Of a stretch of DNA of 8,087 bases, positions 1 to 5,943 are shown piece by piece. This DNA comes from Verrucomicrobiota bacterium. Its GTDB lineage: Bacteria; Verrucomicrobiota; Verrucomicrobiia; Chthoniobacterales; UBA10450. A program made the translations under genes and the position numbers. Under the pieces are notes generated by a model. That model did no database searches. It saw only the letters and a program-made list of their open reading frames with translations, and was not told the origin of the DNA. Position 1 is the stretch's first letter. Each line of letters starts with the position of its first letter. The DNA lies in NCBI GenBank assembly GCA_003217965.1, contig QHNB01000198.1, positions 1 through 8,087 on the forward strand, read 5' to 3'.

Positions 1-1322
1 CGATTGCGTACGTCGCCGTGCTCAACCCCGAGGGCGGGCCCGATGCGCTGACGACGATCGACGTCAACGCGTCGTCGACGTCCTACGGCGCCGAGATCGC
101 GCGGGTCGACATGCCGAAGGCTGGCGACGAGCTCCATCACTTCGGGTGGAACGCGTGCAGCTCGTGCCTCTGTCCGTACGCGCCGCATCCGCATATGGAG
201 CGGCGCTACCTGATCGTCCCCGGCCTCAAGTCGTCGCGCATTCACATCTTCGACACCAAGGGCGACCCCGCGACGCCGCGGCTCGTGAAGGTGATCGAGC
301 CGGATGAAGTTGCCAAGCGCACGGGCTACTCGCGGCCGCACACGACGCACTGCGGCCCCGACGGGATCTACATGAACGCCCTCGGCGCGCCCGACGGCAA
401 CGGGCCGGGCGGCATCTTCGTCATCGATCCGCAGACGTTCGAGGTTCGCGGGCCGTGGGAGAAGGAGCGCGGCCCGCAGCACCTCGCGTACGACTTCTGG
501 TGGCATCTCGGCTTCGACACGATGATCACGAGCGAGTGGGGCACGCCGAACATGGTCGAGAACGGCGTCGACCCCGAGCTGCTGCTCGCCGGCAAGTACG
601 GCCACGCGCTGCACGTGTGGGATCTGCAGCGGCGCCGGCACCTGCAGACGCTGGATCTCGGGCCCGAACAGCAGATGGTGCTCGAGCTGCGGCCGGCGCA
701 CGATCCGAAGAAGGCCTACGGATTCGTCGGCGTCGTCACCTCGCTCAAGGATCTGTCGTCGTCGATTTGGACGTGGTATCGAACCGACGCCGGCGCATGG
801 GCCGTCAAGAAGGTGATCGAGGTTCCGGCCGAACCGGCCGCGGCCGATGATCTGCCGCCGCTGCTCAAAGGCTTCAACGCCGTCCCGCCGCTCGTCACCG
901 ACATCAACCTGTCGCTCGACGATCGATTCCTCTACGTCTCGTGCTGGGGAACCGGCGAGCTGCGCCAGTACGACGTCAGCGACCCGTTCGCGCCGCGGCT
1001 CGCCGGATCGGTCCGCCTCGGCGGCATCGTCGGGCGCGCCGCGCACCCGTCGCTGACCAACAAGCCGCTGAACGGGGGGCCGCAGATGGTGGAGGTGAGC
1101 CGCGACGGCCGGCGCGTGTACGTCACCAACTCGCTCTACGCGTCGTGGGACGCGCAGTTTTATCCGGAAGGCATCCGCGGCTGGATGGCGAAGCTCGACG
1201 CGCAACCCGACGGCGGGTTCCAGCTCGATCGCGATTTCCTCCTCGAGTTCGGCGGCCTGCGTCCGCATCAGGTCCACCTCGAGGGCGGCGACGCGTCGTC
1301 GGACTCGTACTGCTTCTCGTAG
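1..1322 (+). CDS. Selenium-binding protein family (SBP56/SELENBP1-like), probable methanethiol oxidase; 5' end missing
   Basis: The reading frame is open to the left edge (bases 3-17 read I-A-Y-V-A, a family sequence), so the gene starts outside the window and GTG at 18 is an internal valine. About 439 codons are visible; the family is roughly 460-470 residues, so only a short N-terminus is missing. Hallmarks, numbered from the GTG at 18: DELHHFGWNACSSC (37-50) with the CSSC cysteine motif, SSRIHIFDT (72-80), HTTHC (108-112), YDFWWH (158-163) then TSEWGTPN (171-178), LSLDDRFLY (299-307) then ELRQYDVSDP (314-323), GGPQM (353-357), SLYASWDAQFYP (372-383) and the C-terminal EGGDASSDS. These are beta-propeller repeats of the SELENBP family. 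Characterised members oxidise methanethiol to formaldehyde, H2S and H2O2; bacterial MtoX is copper dependent. Cellular location cannot be judged without the N-terminus. GC is far higher than in later genes (41 of 60 bases in 61-120). Family certain; enzyme activity inferred. Confidence 0.93.
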   Translation, partial: IAYVAVLNPEGGPDALTTIDVNASSTSYGAEIARVDMPKAGDELHHFGWNACSSCLCPYAPHPHMERRYLIVPGLKSSRIHIFDTKGDPATPRLVKVIEPDEVAKRTGYSRPHTTHCGPDGIYMNALGAPDGNGPGGIFVIDPQTFEVRGPWEKERGPQHLAYDFWWHLGFDTMITSEWGTPNMVENGVDPELLLAGKYGHALHVWDLQRRRHLQTLDLGPEQQMVLELRPAHDPKKAYGFVGVVTSLKDLSSSIWTWYRTDAGAWAVKKVIEVPAEPAAADDLPPLLKGFNAVPPLVTDINLSLDDRFLYVSCWGTGELRQYDVSDPFAPRLAGSVRLGGIVGRAAHPSLTNKPLNGGPQMVEVSRDGRRVYVTNSLYASWDAQFYPEGIRGWMAKLDAQPDGGFQLDRDFLLEFGGLRPHQVHLEGGDASSDSYCFS

Positions 1323-1330
1323 TGCTCGTC

Positions 1331-2008
1331 ATGGCGCACTGGACGGACCAGGCGATCGCGCCCTGGGGCACGCTGCTGCTCCTCGGCGCCTTCCACGGCA
1401 TCAATCCCGGAATGGGATGGCTGTTCGCCGTTTGCCTGGGGTTACAAGAACGCCGGCGCAAAGCGGTGCTGGCCGCACTGCCGCCGATTGCGCTTGGACA
1501 CGCGTTATCCGTGGGACTGGTCGTGGCTTTCATTGCAGTGCTGCGAACAGATCTACAGCCGCGCGTCCTTAAATATTCAGCGGCGGCGATTCTTATTTTG
1601 TACGGTCTATATCGGCTCGTGCGGGCGCGGCATCCCCGCTGGGTCGGCATGCGGGTAGGATTTGGCGATCTCACCCTCTGGTCCTTCCTGATGGCATCAG
1701 CCCACGGAGCTGGATTGATGCTGATTCCGGTGTTCCTGGCAACGACTTCGTCCGATCCTCACGCTGCCATGAGCCATCACCACGCAAGCGGATCTCATGC
1801 TTCGCATCTTCCTATTATCGCCGGTCCGGGATTCTTGACCGCGGCGGTTGTCGTCCACACCTTGGGCCATTTACTAGTAGCTGGCCTGGTGGCTTTGTTG
1901 GTTTATGAGAAGCTAGGTTTAGCAATTCTGAAGACGGCCTGGTTCAACATCGATTTCACCTGGGCCTTGGCTCTCTTCGCCACCGGTATCATTCTGGCGC
2001 TGATGTAA
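1331..2008 (+). CDS. Histidine-rich multi-pass membrane protein, possibly metal transport or metal loading
   Basis: This protein of 225 residues has about six hydrophobic segments (roughly 11-36, 51-71, 82-97, 113-138, 165-195, 208-225). Histidines lie inside or at the edges of these: FHGINPG (21-27), LGH (55-57), AHGAG (124-128) and HTLGH (176-180). A loop at 144-159 holds six histidines, including HHH at 149-151. This layout recalls RcnA/NicO/HupE-type metal permeases, but I do not recognise the exact family and transport is inferred. ATG 1331 is used as start. GTG 1322 in the same frame overlaps the TAG of the preceding gene by one base (TAGTG) and would add three residues; the frame stays open further upstream, so a start inside the previous gene that adds hydrophobic sequence cannot be excluded. 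The linkage suggests translational coupling and a shared role, perhaps metal supply to the methanethiol oxidase. Codon use changes abruptly near residue 25: G/C-ending codons before it, mixed usage after it. Confidence 0.8.
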   Translation: MAHWTDQAIAPWGTLLLLGAFHGINPGMGWLFAVCLGLQERRRKAVLAALPPIALGHALSVGLVVAFIAVLRTDLQPRVLKYSAAAILILYGLYRLVRARHPRWVGMRVGFGDLTLWSFLMASAHGAGLMLIPVFLATTSSDPHAAMSHHHASGSHASHLPIIAGPGFLTAAVVVHTLGHLLVAGLVALLVYEKLGLAILKTAWFNIDFTWALALFATGIILALM

Positions 2009-2044
2009 ACCTTGTTCCTGCACCTTGATTGAGATGCGTTACTG

Positions 2045-2764
2045 ATGAATAAATTTGAACCGAACGCTTACTCTCATCTTTGGTTCAAGTTTTTTCATAT
2101 CGGAATTGCGGAAACCCGCACGGCCCGAGAGATCGACTTTGTTTGTGCCTGCGCCCCTTTGCCTCGCTTCCGCAAAGTTATCGATCTCTGTTGCGGGATG
2201 GGACGACATGCACGGCACCTTTTCAACCGTGGGTATTTCGTTACCGGAGTTGATCGTGATGGCGTTGCTATTGCGAGAGCGCGCGAACTGTCAGGAGGTC
2301 CGAACTACATTCAGGCAGACGTCCGTGATTATCAGCTTGATGCCTGCGCTTACGATTTAGTCATCATGATGTCTCAAAGCTTTGGTTATTTTGACGCATC
2401 CACGAACTGCGATGTGCTTAGGCGCCTAGGAGCAAGCGTGCGAGAGGGCGGGCGCGTTGTTCTGGATCTTTGGAACCCAGAATTCTTCAGCGCTCACCAG
2501 GGAGAACGGGATCTCGAGTTACCCGATGCGATGGTTCGCGAGAGAAAACGCGTGGAGGACGGCCGGCTCTTTGTGCACCTCGACTACCCGGACGGCGGGT
2601 ACGATGACTTCGACTGGGAGTTGTTCGGTCGAGAGCAAATCATTTCGCTGGCTGATTCAATGGAGCTGGACCTGATCATCGCTTGCACAGACTTTGATAG
2701 GGCTGTTGGACCGGATCCGAGTAACCCCCGCATACAATTCGTTCTAGAGCGCCGGGCTGCATGA
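2045..2764 (+). CDS. Class I SAM-dependent methyltransferase, substrate unknown
   Basis: This is a protein of 239 residues with a Rossmann-fold methyltransferase core. Motif I is VIDLCCGMGRHARHL at 45-59, with the glycine-rich SAM-binding loop in the variant form CCGMGRH. The acidic residue that ends strand beta-2 and contacts the SAM ribose is D70 (VTGVDRD). A motif II-like ADVRDY follows at 91-96, then YDLVIMMSQSFGYF (103-116) and REGGRVVLDLWNP (133-145). The C-terminal third (about 160-239) is acidic and carries FDWELFGREQIISL, which resembles the beta-rich end of small-molecule methyltransferases of the Methyltransf_25/11 type. There is no signal peptide, so it is probably cytoplasmic. 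It begins 36 bases after the membrane protein on the same strand and may be cotranscribed with it. No clear Shine-Dalgarno sequence precedes ATG 2045. Family assignment is secure; the methyl acceptor cannot be told from sequence. Confidence 0.88.
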   Translation: MNKFEPNAYSHLWFKFFHIGIAETRTAREIDFVCACAPLPRFRKVIDLCCGMGRHARHLFNRGYFVTGVDRDGVAIARARELSGGPNYIQADVRDYQLDACAYDLVIMMSQSFGYFDASTNCDVLRRLGASVREGGRVVLDLWNPEFFSAHQGERDLELPDAMVRERKRVEDGRLFVHLDYPDGGYDDFDWELFGREQIISLADSMELDLIIACTDFDRAVGPDPSNPRIQFVLERRAA

Positions 2765-2802
2765 TGCCCCACAAGCCTGGCAAGATGATACTTTTTGCTT
2801 TT

Positions 2803-2818
2803 GCAATAACGTAATTGC
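2803..2818. promoter_or_regulatory. Near-perfect 16-bp palindrome, possible operator
   Basis: The sequence GCAATAACGTAATTGC is a dyad with arms GCAAT and ATTGC around a self-complementary ACGT centre. Only the A/A pair at positions 6 and 11 breaks the symmetry. It lies in the AT-rich start of the 210-base gap between the methyltransferase and the ABM-like gene, about 156 bases before the latter's start. The size and symmetry suit a dimeric repressor site, but a single copy with no known match makes this speculative. Confidence 0.2.
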
Positions 2819-2824
2819 GTCGGG

Positions 2825-2847
2825 GGCGCGGTTCGGTGAACCGCGCC
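2825..2847. repeat. GC-rich perfect hairpin, REP-like element (first copy type)
   Basis: The arms ggcgcggttc and gaaccgcgcc are exact reverse complements (10 bp) around a GGT loop, followed directly by TAC. No run of T follows, so it is not a classical intrinsic terminator, although it sits 60 bases after the methyltransferase stop and could still shield the 3' end of its transcript. A second hairpin of the same general style occurs at 6930-6949. Both resemble the dispersed intergenic hairpins of some Verrucomicrobia; that comparison is from memory. Confidence 0.5.
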
Positions 2848-2962
2848 TACCTATTTCTGTGGCGGCGCTTTTCGATTAACTGCAGCCGGCTTGCCGAAGT
2901 TACAAGCAGGCATTATTGGCTGCTTAGGTAGATCAAACAGCTAGTGACTAATCAATCAGAAC

Positions 2963-2970
2963 AGGGGGAG
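2963..2970 (+). promoter_or_regulatory. Strong purine-rich ribosome binding site
   Basis: AGGGGGAG lies four bases before ATG 2975 and fixes the start of the ABM-like gene. It is one of only two strong Shine-Dalgarno sequences in the window. Confidence 0.65.
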
Positions 2971-2974
2971 TATT

Positions 2975-3337
2975 ATGTCCGTTTCAGATAAGTGTTGTTC
3001 GCTTGCGCCTTACTTCAAAGTATTCAGTAGTAAGTTGGAGGCGTTCAAGAAACTTTGTGATCAATTCGCTGCCAAAACGAATAAGGAAACAAAATGCCTT
3101 TATTATGGATTCAGCTTTGACGGCGACCAGGCTCATTGCCGGGAAGGCTACGAGGACGCTGAGGGCCTTCTAGCGCACCTTGAAAATGTGGGGCCGTTGC
3201 TCGAGGAAGCGCTGAAAATTGCCAAGATAACGCGTTTAGAAGTCCACGGCCCGGAAGGCGAGTTGGCAAAGTTGCGCGAACCGCTCGCCAAACTGAAGCC
3301 ACAATTCTTCACTCTTGAGTATGGTTTCCGCCGGTGA
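2975..3337 (+). CDS. Small ABM-type (antibiotic biosynthesis monooxygenase/quinol monooxygenase-like) protein
   Basis: A protein of 120 residues whose layout fits a dimeric ferredoxin-like alpha/beta barrel: strand Y13-S18, helix 19-34 (KLEAFKKLCDQF), strand 40-48 (KCLYYGFSF), the motif CREGYEDAEGLLAHLENV (55-72), a helix at 73-84, a strand at 86-91 (TRLEVHG) and a last helix and strand at 95-118. The REGYEDAEGLLAHL stretch is typical of the ABM/YgiN-like family, whose members act as cofactor-free quinol or aromatic monooxygenases or as heme-degrading or signalling barrels. The N-terminal CC (7-8) and C28, C41 and C55 are unusual in number for so small a protein. The start is supported by AGGGGGAG just upstream. 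It is followed 85 bases later on the same strand by another small barrel-type protein. The fold call is good; the reaction is unknown. Confidence 0.72.
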   Translation: MSVSDKCCSLAPYFKVFSSKLEAFKKLCDQFAAKTNKETKCLYYGFSFDGDQAHCREGYEDAEGLLAHLENVGPLLEEALKIAKITRLEVHGPEGELAKLREPLAKLKPQFFTLEYGFRR

Positions 3338-3422
3338 GCTTACGATCGCCCCTAAGACGACGGACCGGCTTGTTAAATTCCTTGCCAATTGACCTAACCG
3401 AAATATTTGGCATGTACCGGAT

Positions 3423-3800
3423 ATGAATACTCAAGAAGTCGCGAATAAAGTGGTTGAGCTCACACGCAAGCAGGCATGGAAGGAAGCGCTGGATACTCTC
3501 TACTCCAAGGACATTGTTAGCGTCGAATCGCAGGCCATGGGCGGTGGCTCGCCCGAGAGCCGCGGGATCGACGCGGTGCGGGGAAAGACCGATTGGTGGA
3601 TAAACAATATGCAGGTGCACAGTGTGAAGGTAAACGGGCCATTCGTCGCGCATGACCGGTTTGTGGTGGAATACGATGTAGATGCGACGGACAAGAATTC
3701 GAAGCAACGCATGCAGATGTCAGAGGTAGGCGTTTATACCGTTAAGGACGGCAAGATCGCCCGCGAAGAGTTCCTGCCGCACACCGGTAAAGAAAAATGA
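3423..3800 (+). CDS. SnoaL-like / NTF2-fold protein
   Basis: A protein of 125 residues with the cone-shaped NTF2-like pattern: an N-terminal helix (residues 2-27, with KQAWKEALDTLYSKD), a short strand with the sequence DIVSVES, helix 48-62 (GIDAVRGKTDWWINN), then the antiparallel strands VHSVKVNGPFVAHDRFVVEYDVDAT (65-89), QRMQMSEVGVYTVKDGKIAREEFLP (95-119). The VYTVKDGKIAREEFL ending is the classic SnoaL/DUF4440-type closing strands. Family members are cyclases, isomerases, hydrolases or non-catalytic binding proteins, so no reaction can be assigned. No signal peptide is present. The upstream ABM-like gene is 85 bases away; the two could form a small operon, but no good Shine-Dalgarno sequence precedes this ATG and the gap could hold its own promoter. 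Confidence 0.78.
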   Translation: MNTQEVANKVVELTRKQAWKEALDTLYSKDIVSVESQAMGGGSPESRGIDAVRGKTDWWINNMQVHSVKVNGPFVAHDRFVVEYDVDATDKNSKQRMQMSEVGVYTVKDGKIAREEFLPHTGKEK

Positions 3801-4059
3801 ACGTTCGCGCTTTCCTGTAATCGCGTCCCATCACTATTCGTAAGCAACGCTAGCCCCGAGTCGGGCGTTGAAGTCCGATCTCGCCACAGGAGGAGTGCGT
3901 TCAATTATTTCACCCCGGCCTGCGAAGTCCTCTGCTCTCGGCATTGTGCCACGGAGCAGCGGGGTGCCCGGATCAATTTGCCAGCTGCCTTTAACCTTTT
4001 GAACCCACGCAGGATTCGGCTGAAAATCGACTCACTGAGTCCATCGCGCGAGCCCGCAT
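3801..4059. other. Intergenic stretch without recognised content
   Basis: These 259 bases lie between the convergent ends of the SnoaL-like gene and the histidine phosphatase. I find no convincing coding frame, tRNA or repeat. A weak interrupted stem around 3845-3870 (AACGC with GCGTT, CCGA with TCGG) could help end transcription, but it lacks a T run. The length is large for a convergent gap, so a decayed gene is possible but not shown. Confidence 0.4.
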
Positions 4060-4536
4060 CTATGGGTAGCACATACGAAGCAGACGCGGTTGATCACCAA
4101 GTGCGATGATAAAGAAGTGACCGTAATCGTTCTCAGGAATACTGACCGGTACGGCGATTCCAAGCGCCCTTATCAAATCCGGAATGGTATTTCCATGTGC
4201 AACGACAAGGGCGTTGCCATGCACCTCGCGGAGTTTGGCCGCGAGGGTCGCGGTCTCTGTCGCACGAACAACTGTCGGGGTAATCTTAAGAGCAATAGCA
4301 GTCGGTGCGGCTGTTTCTTTCGTGCGCTTGAACTCGGTGGTGAAAATAGCACTGATCTCTGAATCTCGCAGCATGCGCAGGAGTGTTTCGGCGCGCGCGC
4401 GTCCAGCTTCGGACAGCGACGGATCATCGCCCTCCCTGCTCGCTTTTTCGGCGTGACGCACAATCATCACGATCGATTCCGCACGTACCGCTAAAGCGGA
4501 CATTAGAAGAAGAAGACAAAGGAGAAGGCGTTTCAT
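4060..4536 (-). CDS. Exported histidine phosphatase family protein (SixA/phosphoglycerate mutase-like)
   Basis: The frame extends up to 4596, but ATG 4536 is chosen because it begins a textbook signal peptide: MKR, then a leucine-rich core (LLLCLLLLMSALA), then AVRA before the likely cleavage site at residue 19. The remaining domain has the histidine phosphatase signature RHAEKA (27-32) with nucleophile H28, LSEAGRARAE (41-50), TTEFKRTKETA (66-76) with the second arginine R71 and E74, and VVAHGNTI (111-118) with the second catalytic histidine H114. At 158 residues it is a short-type enzyme like SixA rather than a full mutase. It probably removes phosphate from small molecules or proteins outside the cytoplasm; the substrate is unknown. 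It is divergent from the antiporter gene, and the roughly 236 bases between their starts must hold both promoters. The upstream ribosome binding site is weak. Confidence 0.88.
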   Translation of the reverse strand: MKRLLLCLLLLMSALAVRAESIVMIVRHAEKASREGDDPSLSEAGRARAETLLRMLRDSEISAIFTTEFKRTKETAAPTAIALKITPTVVRATETATLAAKLREVHGNALVVAHGNTIPDLIRALGIAVPVSIPENDYGHFFIIALGDQPRLLRMCYP

Positions 4537-4772
4537 AACGGTGAGGTTATCAGATAAACGCTGGGCAGGGACAAACATTTGACGGCGTCCGCTCATACGA
4601 CTGCGTGTCGATGTGGAAAAAGACCGGAAACGACCGGCGCGTCGCTTACCACGCCGAGGTAAAAGCGGAATAGGTGGGTCGTCAGAGGCCAGAGGTCGGA
4701 AGTAAGATCAAAATGTCAGAGATCCGTCGTGAAGATTGCGTGAAGCGAATCGCTTTGCATAAGCTGGAGACG

Positions 4773-5906
4773 ATGACGGAATCCGAAACTGCGCCCGTTA
4801 CCGGCTTCGCGGCCTTCATCCGCTCGGAGTATCCACTCTTCGTCGGACTTGTTACTGCTGCGATCTTTCTGGCGCTCGGCAATCAAGCAGTGGAAGACGT
4901 TTCTCATCCTTACGCAATGGCGGCGGTCTTTGTCTGGTTGTTCGTCGGCGTTCTTTGGTCGGCGATTTCGGTGGTGCGACATGCCGACTGTCTCGCGCTG
5001 AAGTGCGGGGAACCCTACGGGACACTCATCCTAACGCTCTCCGCCATCACTATTGAAGTAATGATGATCTCGGCCGCGATGCTACACGGGGCGAATAATC
5101 CAACCCTCGCACGAGATATGATGTTCGCCGTCTTGATGATTGCGCTCAACGGTCTGGTCGGACTCTCTCTGCTATTGGGCGGGCTGCGCTACCACGAGCA
5201 ACACTACAATATCCAGGGTACCAGCGCTTATCTCAACACGATCATGGCGCTGTCGGTGCTGGGATTAGTACTGCCGAACTACACAACGTCGATGTCGGGA
5301 CCGAGGTTTTCGGCGGTCCAGGAGCTATTTTTGGTCGTCACCTCCTTGAGCTTTTACGCCATTTTTCTGCTCATCCAGACGAGACGACACCGTCAATACT
5401 TTCTCGAATCGCAGGAGGTGACGATGGCGGCGGATTCGGGTCATCATCCAATGCACTCCACCATTTACCATACGGTGATGTTGTTTCTTTATCTCATCGT
5501 GGTAATCGTGCTGGCAGAGAAGTTCGCCATTCCGTTGGATAACGCGATTGAGCGCTTCGGCATGCCGCAAGCGTTTGGCGGTGCGATTGTCGCCGGCTTG
5601 GTGTTGGCGCCCGAGGCGTTGAGTGGCATCAATGCCGCGATGCGAAATCAGTTGCAACGTTCGGTCAACATCCTACAGGGATCTGTGCTTGCCTCAATCG
5701 GGCTAACTATTCCCGCCGTTCTCATCATCGGATTGGTCACGAAGCGATCAGTGACGCTCGGTATCGAAGGGGGCAACCTTCCACTGCTTTTGCTCACGTT
5801 GGCCGTGAGCGTGGTCACGTTCGGCAGCGGTCGAACAAGTGTGTTGCAAGGTTGCATTCACTTACTGCTGTTTGCCGTGTTCTTCCTGCTGATTTTTGCG
5901 CCCTGA
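4773..5906 (+). CDS. chaA: ChaA-type calcium/sodium:proton antiporter (CaCA superfamily)
   Basis: This is a protein of 377 residues close in length to E. coli ChaA (366) with about eleven membrane segments. It exchanges Ca2+, Na+ or K+ for protons across the inner membrane and protects against alkali and salt. The first alpha repeat is VVRHADCLA (67-75), GEPYGTLILTLS (79-90) and the membrane glutamate E95 (ITIEVMMISA). This is followed by LNGLVGLSLLLGGLRY (125-140). A hydrophilic middle region with YFLESQEV (209-216) and histidines at 224-225, 228 and 233 separates the halves. The second repeat is LAPEALSGINAAMRN (278-292) with E281, then NILQGSVLASIGLTIP (299-314) and GSGRTSVLQG (351-360). 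ATG 4773 is preferred: it gives the family length and has GGAG shortly before it. ATG 4713 (with GGAAG upstream) and GTG 4674 are in-frame alternatives that would add a charged, non-family N-terminus. It converges with the protease gene 38 bases downstream. Confidence 0.93.
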   Translation: MTESETAPVTGFAAFIRSEYPLFVGLVTAAIFLALGNQAVEDVSHPYAMAAVFVWLFVGVLWSAISVVRHADCLALKCGEPYGTLILTLSAITIEVMMISAAMLHGANNPTLARDMMFAVLMIALNGLVGLSLLLGGLRYHEQHYNIQGTSAYLNTIMALSVLGLVLPNYTTSMSGPRFSAVQELFLVVTSLSFYAIFLLIQTRRHRQYFLESQEVTMAADSGHHPMHSTIYHTVMLFLYLIVVIVLAEKFAIPLDNAIERFGMPQAFGGAIVAGLVLAPEALSGINAAMRNQLQRSVNILQGSVLASIGLTIPAVLIIGLVTKRSVTLGIEGGNLPLLLLTLAVSVVTFGSGRTSVLQGCIHLLLFAVFFLLIFAP

Positions 5907-5943
5907 TGTCTGTTTCTGGCGAGGCTTAATCCCAACTAGTTCA

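Noticed and set aside
455..850. Arginine/alanine-rich frame overlapping the selenium-binding protein gene
   Set aside because: It has the composition expected of an off-frame reading of GC-rich coding DNA, has no family motifs, and lies wholly inside a certain gene.
941..1330. Upstream extension of the membrane-protein frame into the oxidase gene
   Set aside because: The extension is low-complexity arginine/alanine sequence overlapping a conserved gene; only the last few hydrophobic residues could be real, so the start is placed at 1331 with GTG 1322 as the alternative.
1123..1674. 183-codon minus-strand frame
   Set aside because: It is a long frame opposite two plus-strand genes, rich in R, T and S with no domain; long antisense frames are common in GC-rich coding DNA.
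2825..2847. Intrinsic terminator after the methyltransferase
   Set aside because: The stem is strong but no T run follows, and its style matches the other intergenic hairpin, so a repeat element is the better call.
3309..3707. 132-codon minus-strand frame across the SnoaL-like gene
   Set aside because: It is the antisense of a recognisable NTF2-fold gene and has no domain of its own.
4537..4596. Twenty extra N-terminal residues for the histidine phosphatase
   Set aside because: They would put a polar segment in front of a clear signal peptide; the internal ATG at 4536 is the natural start.
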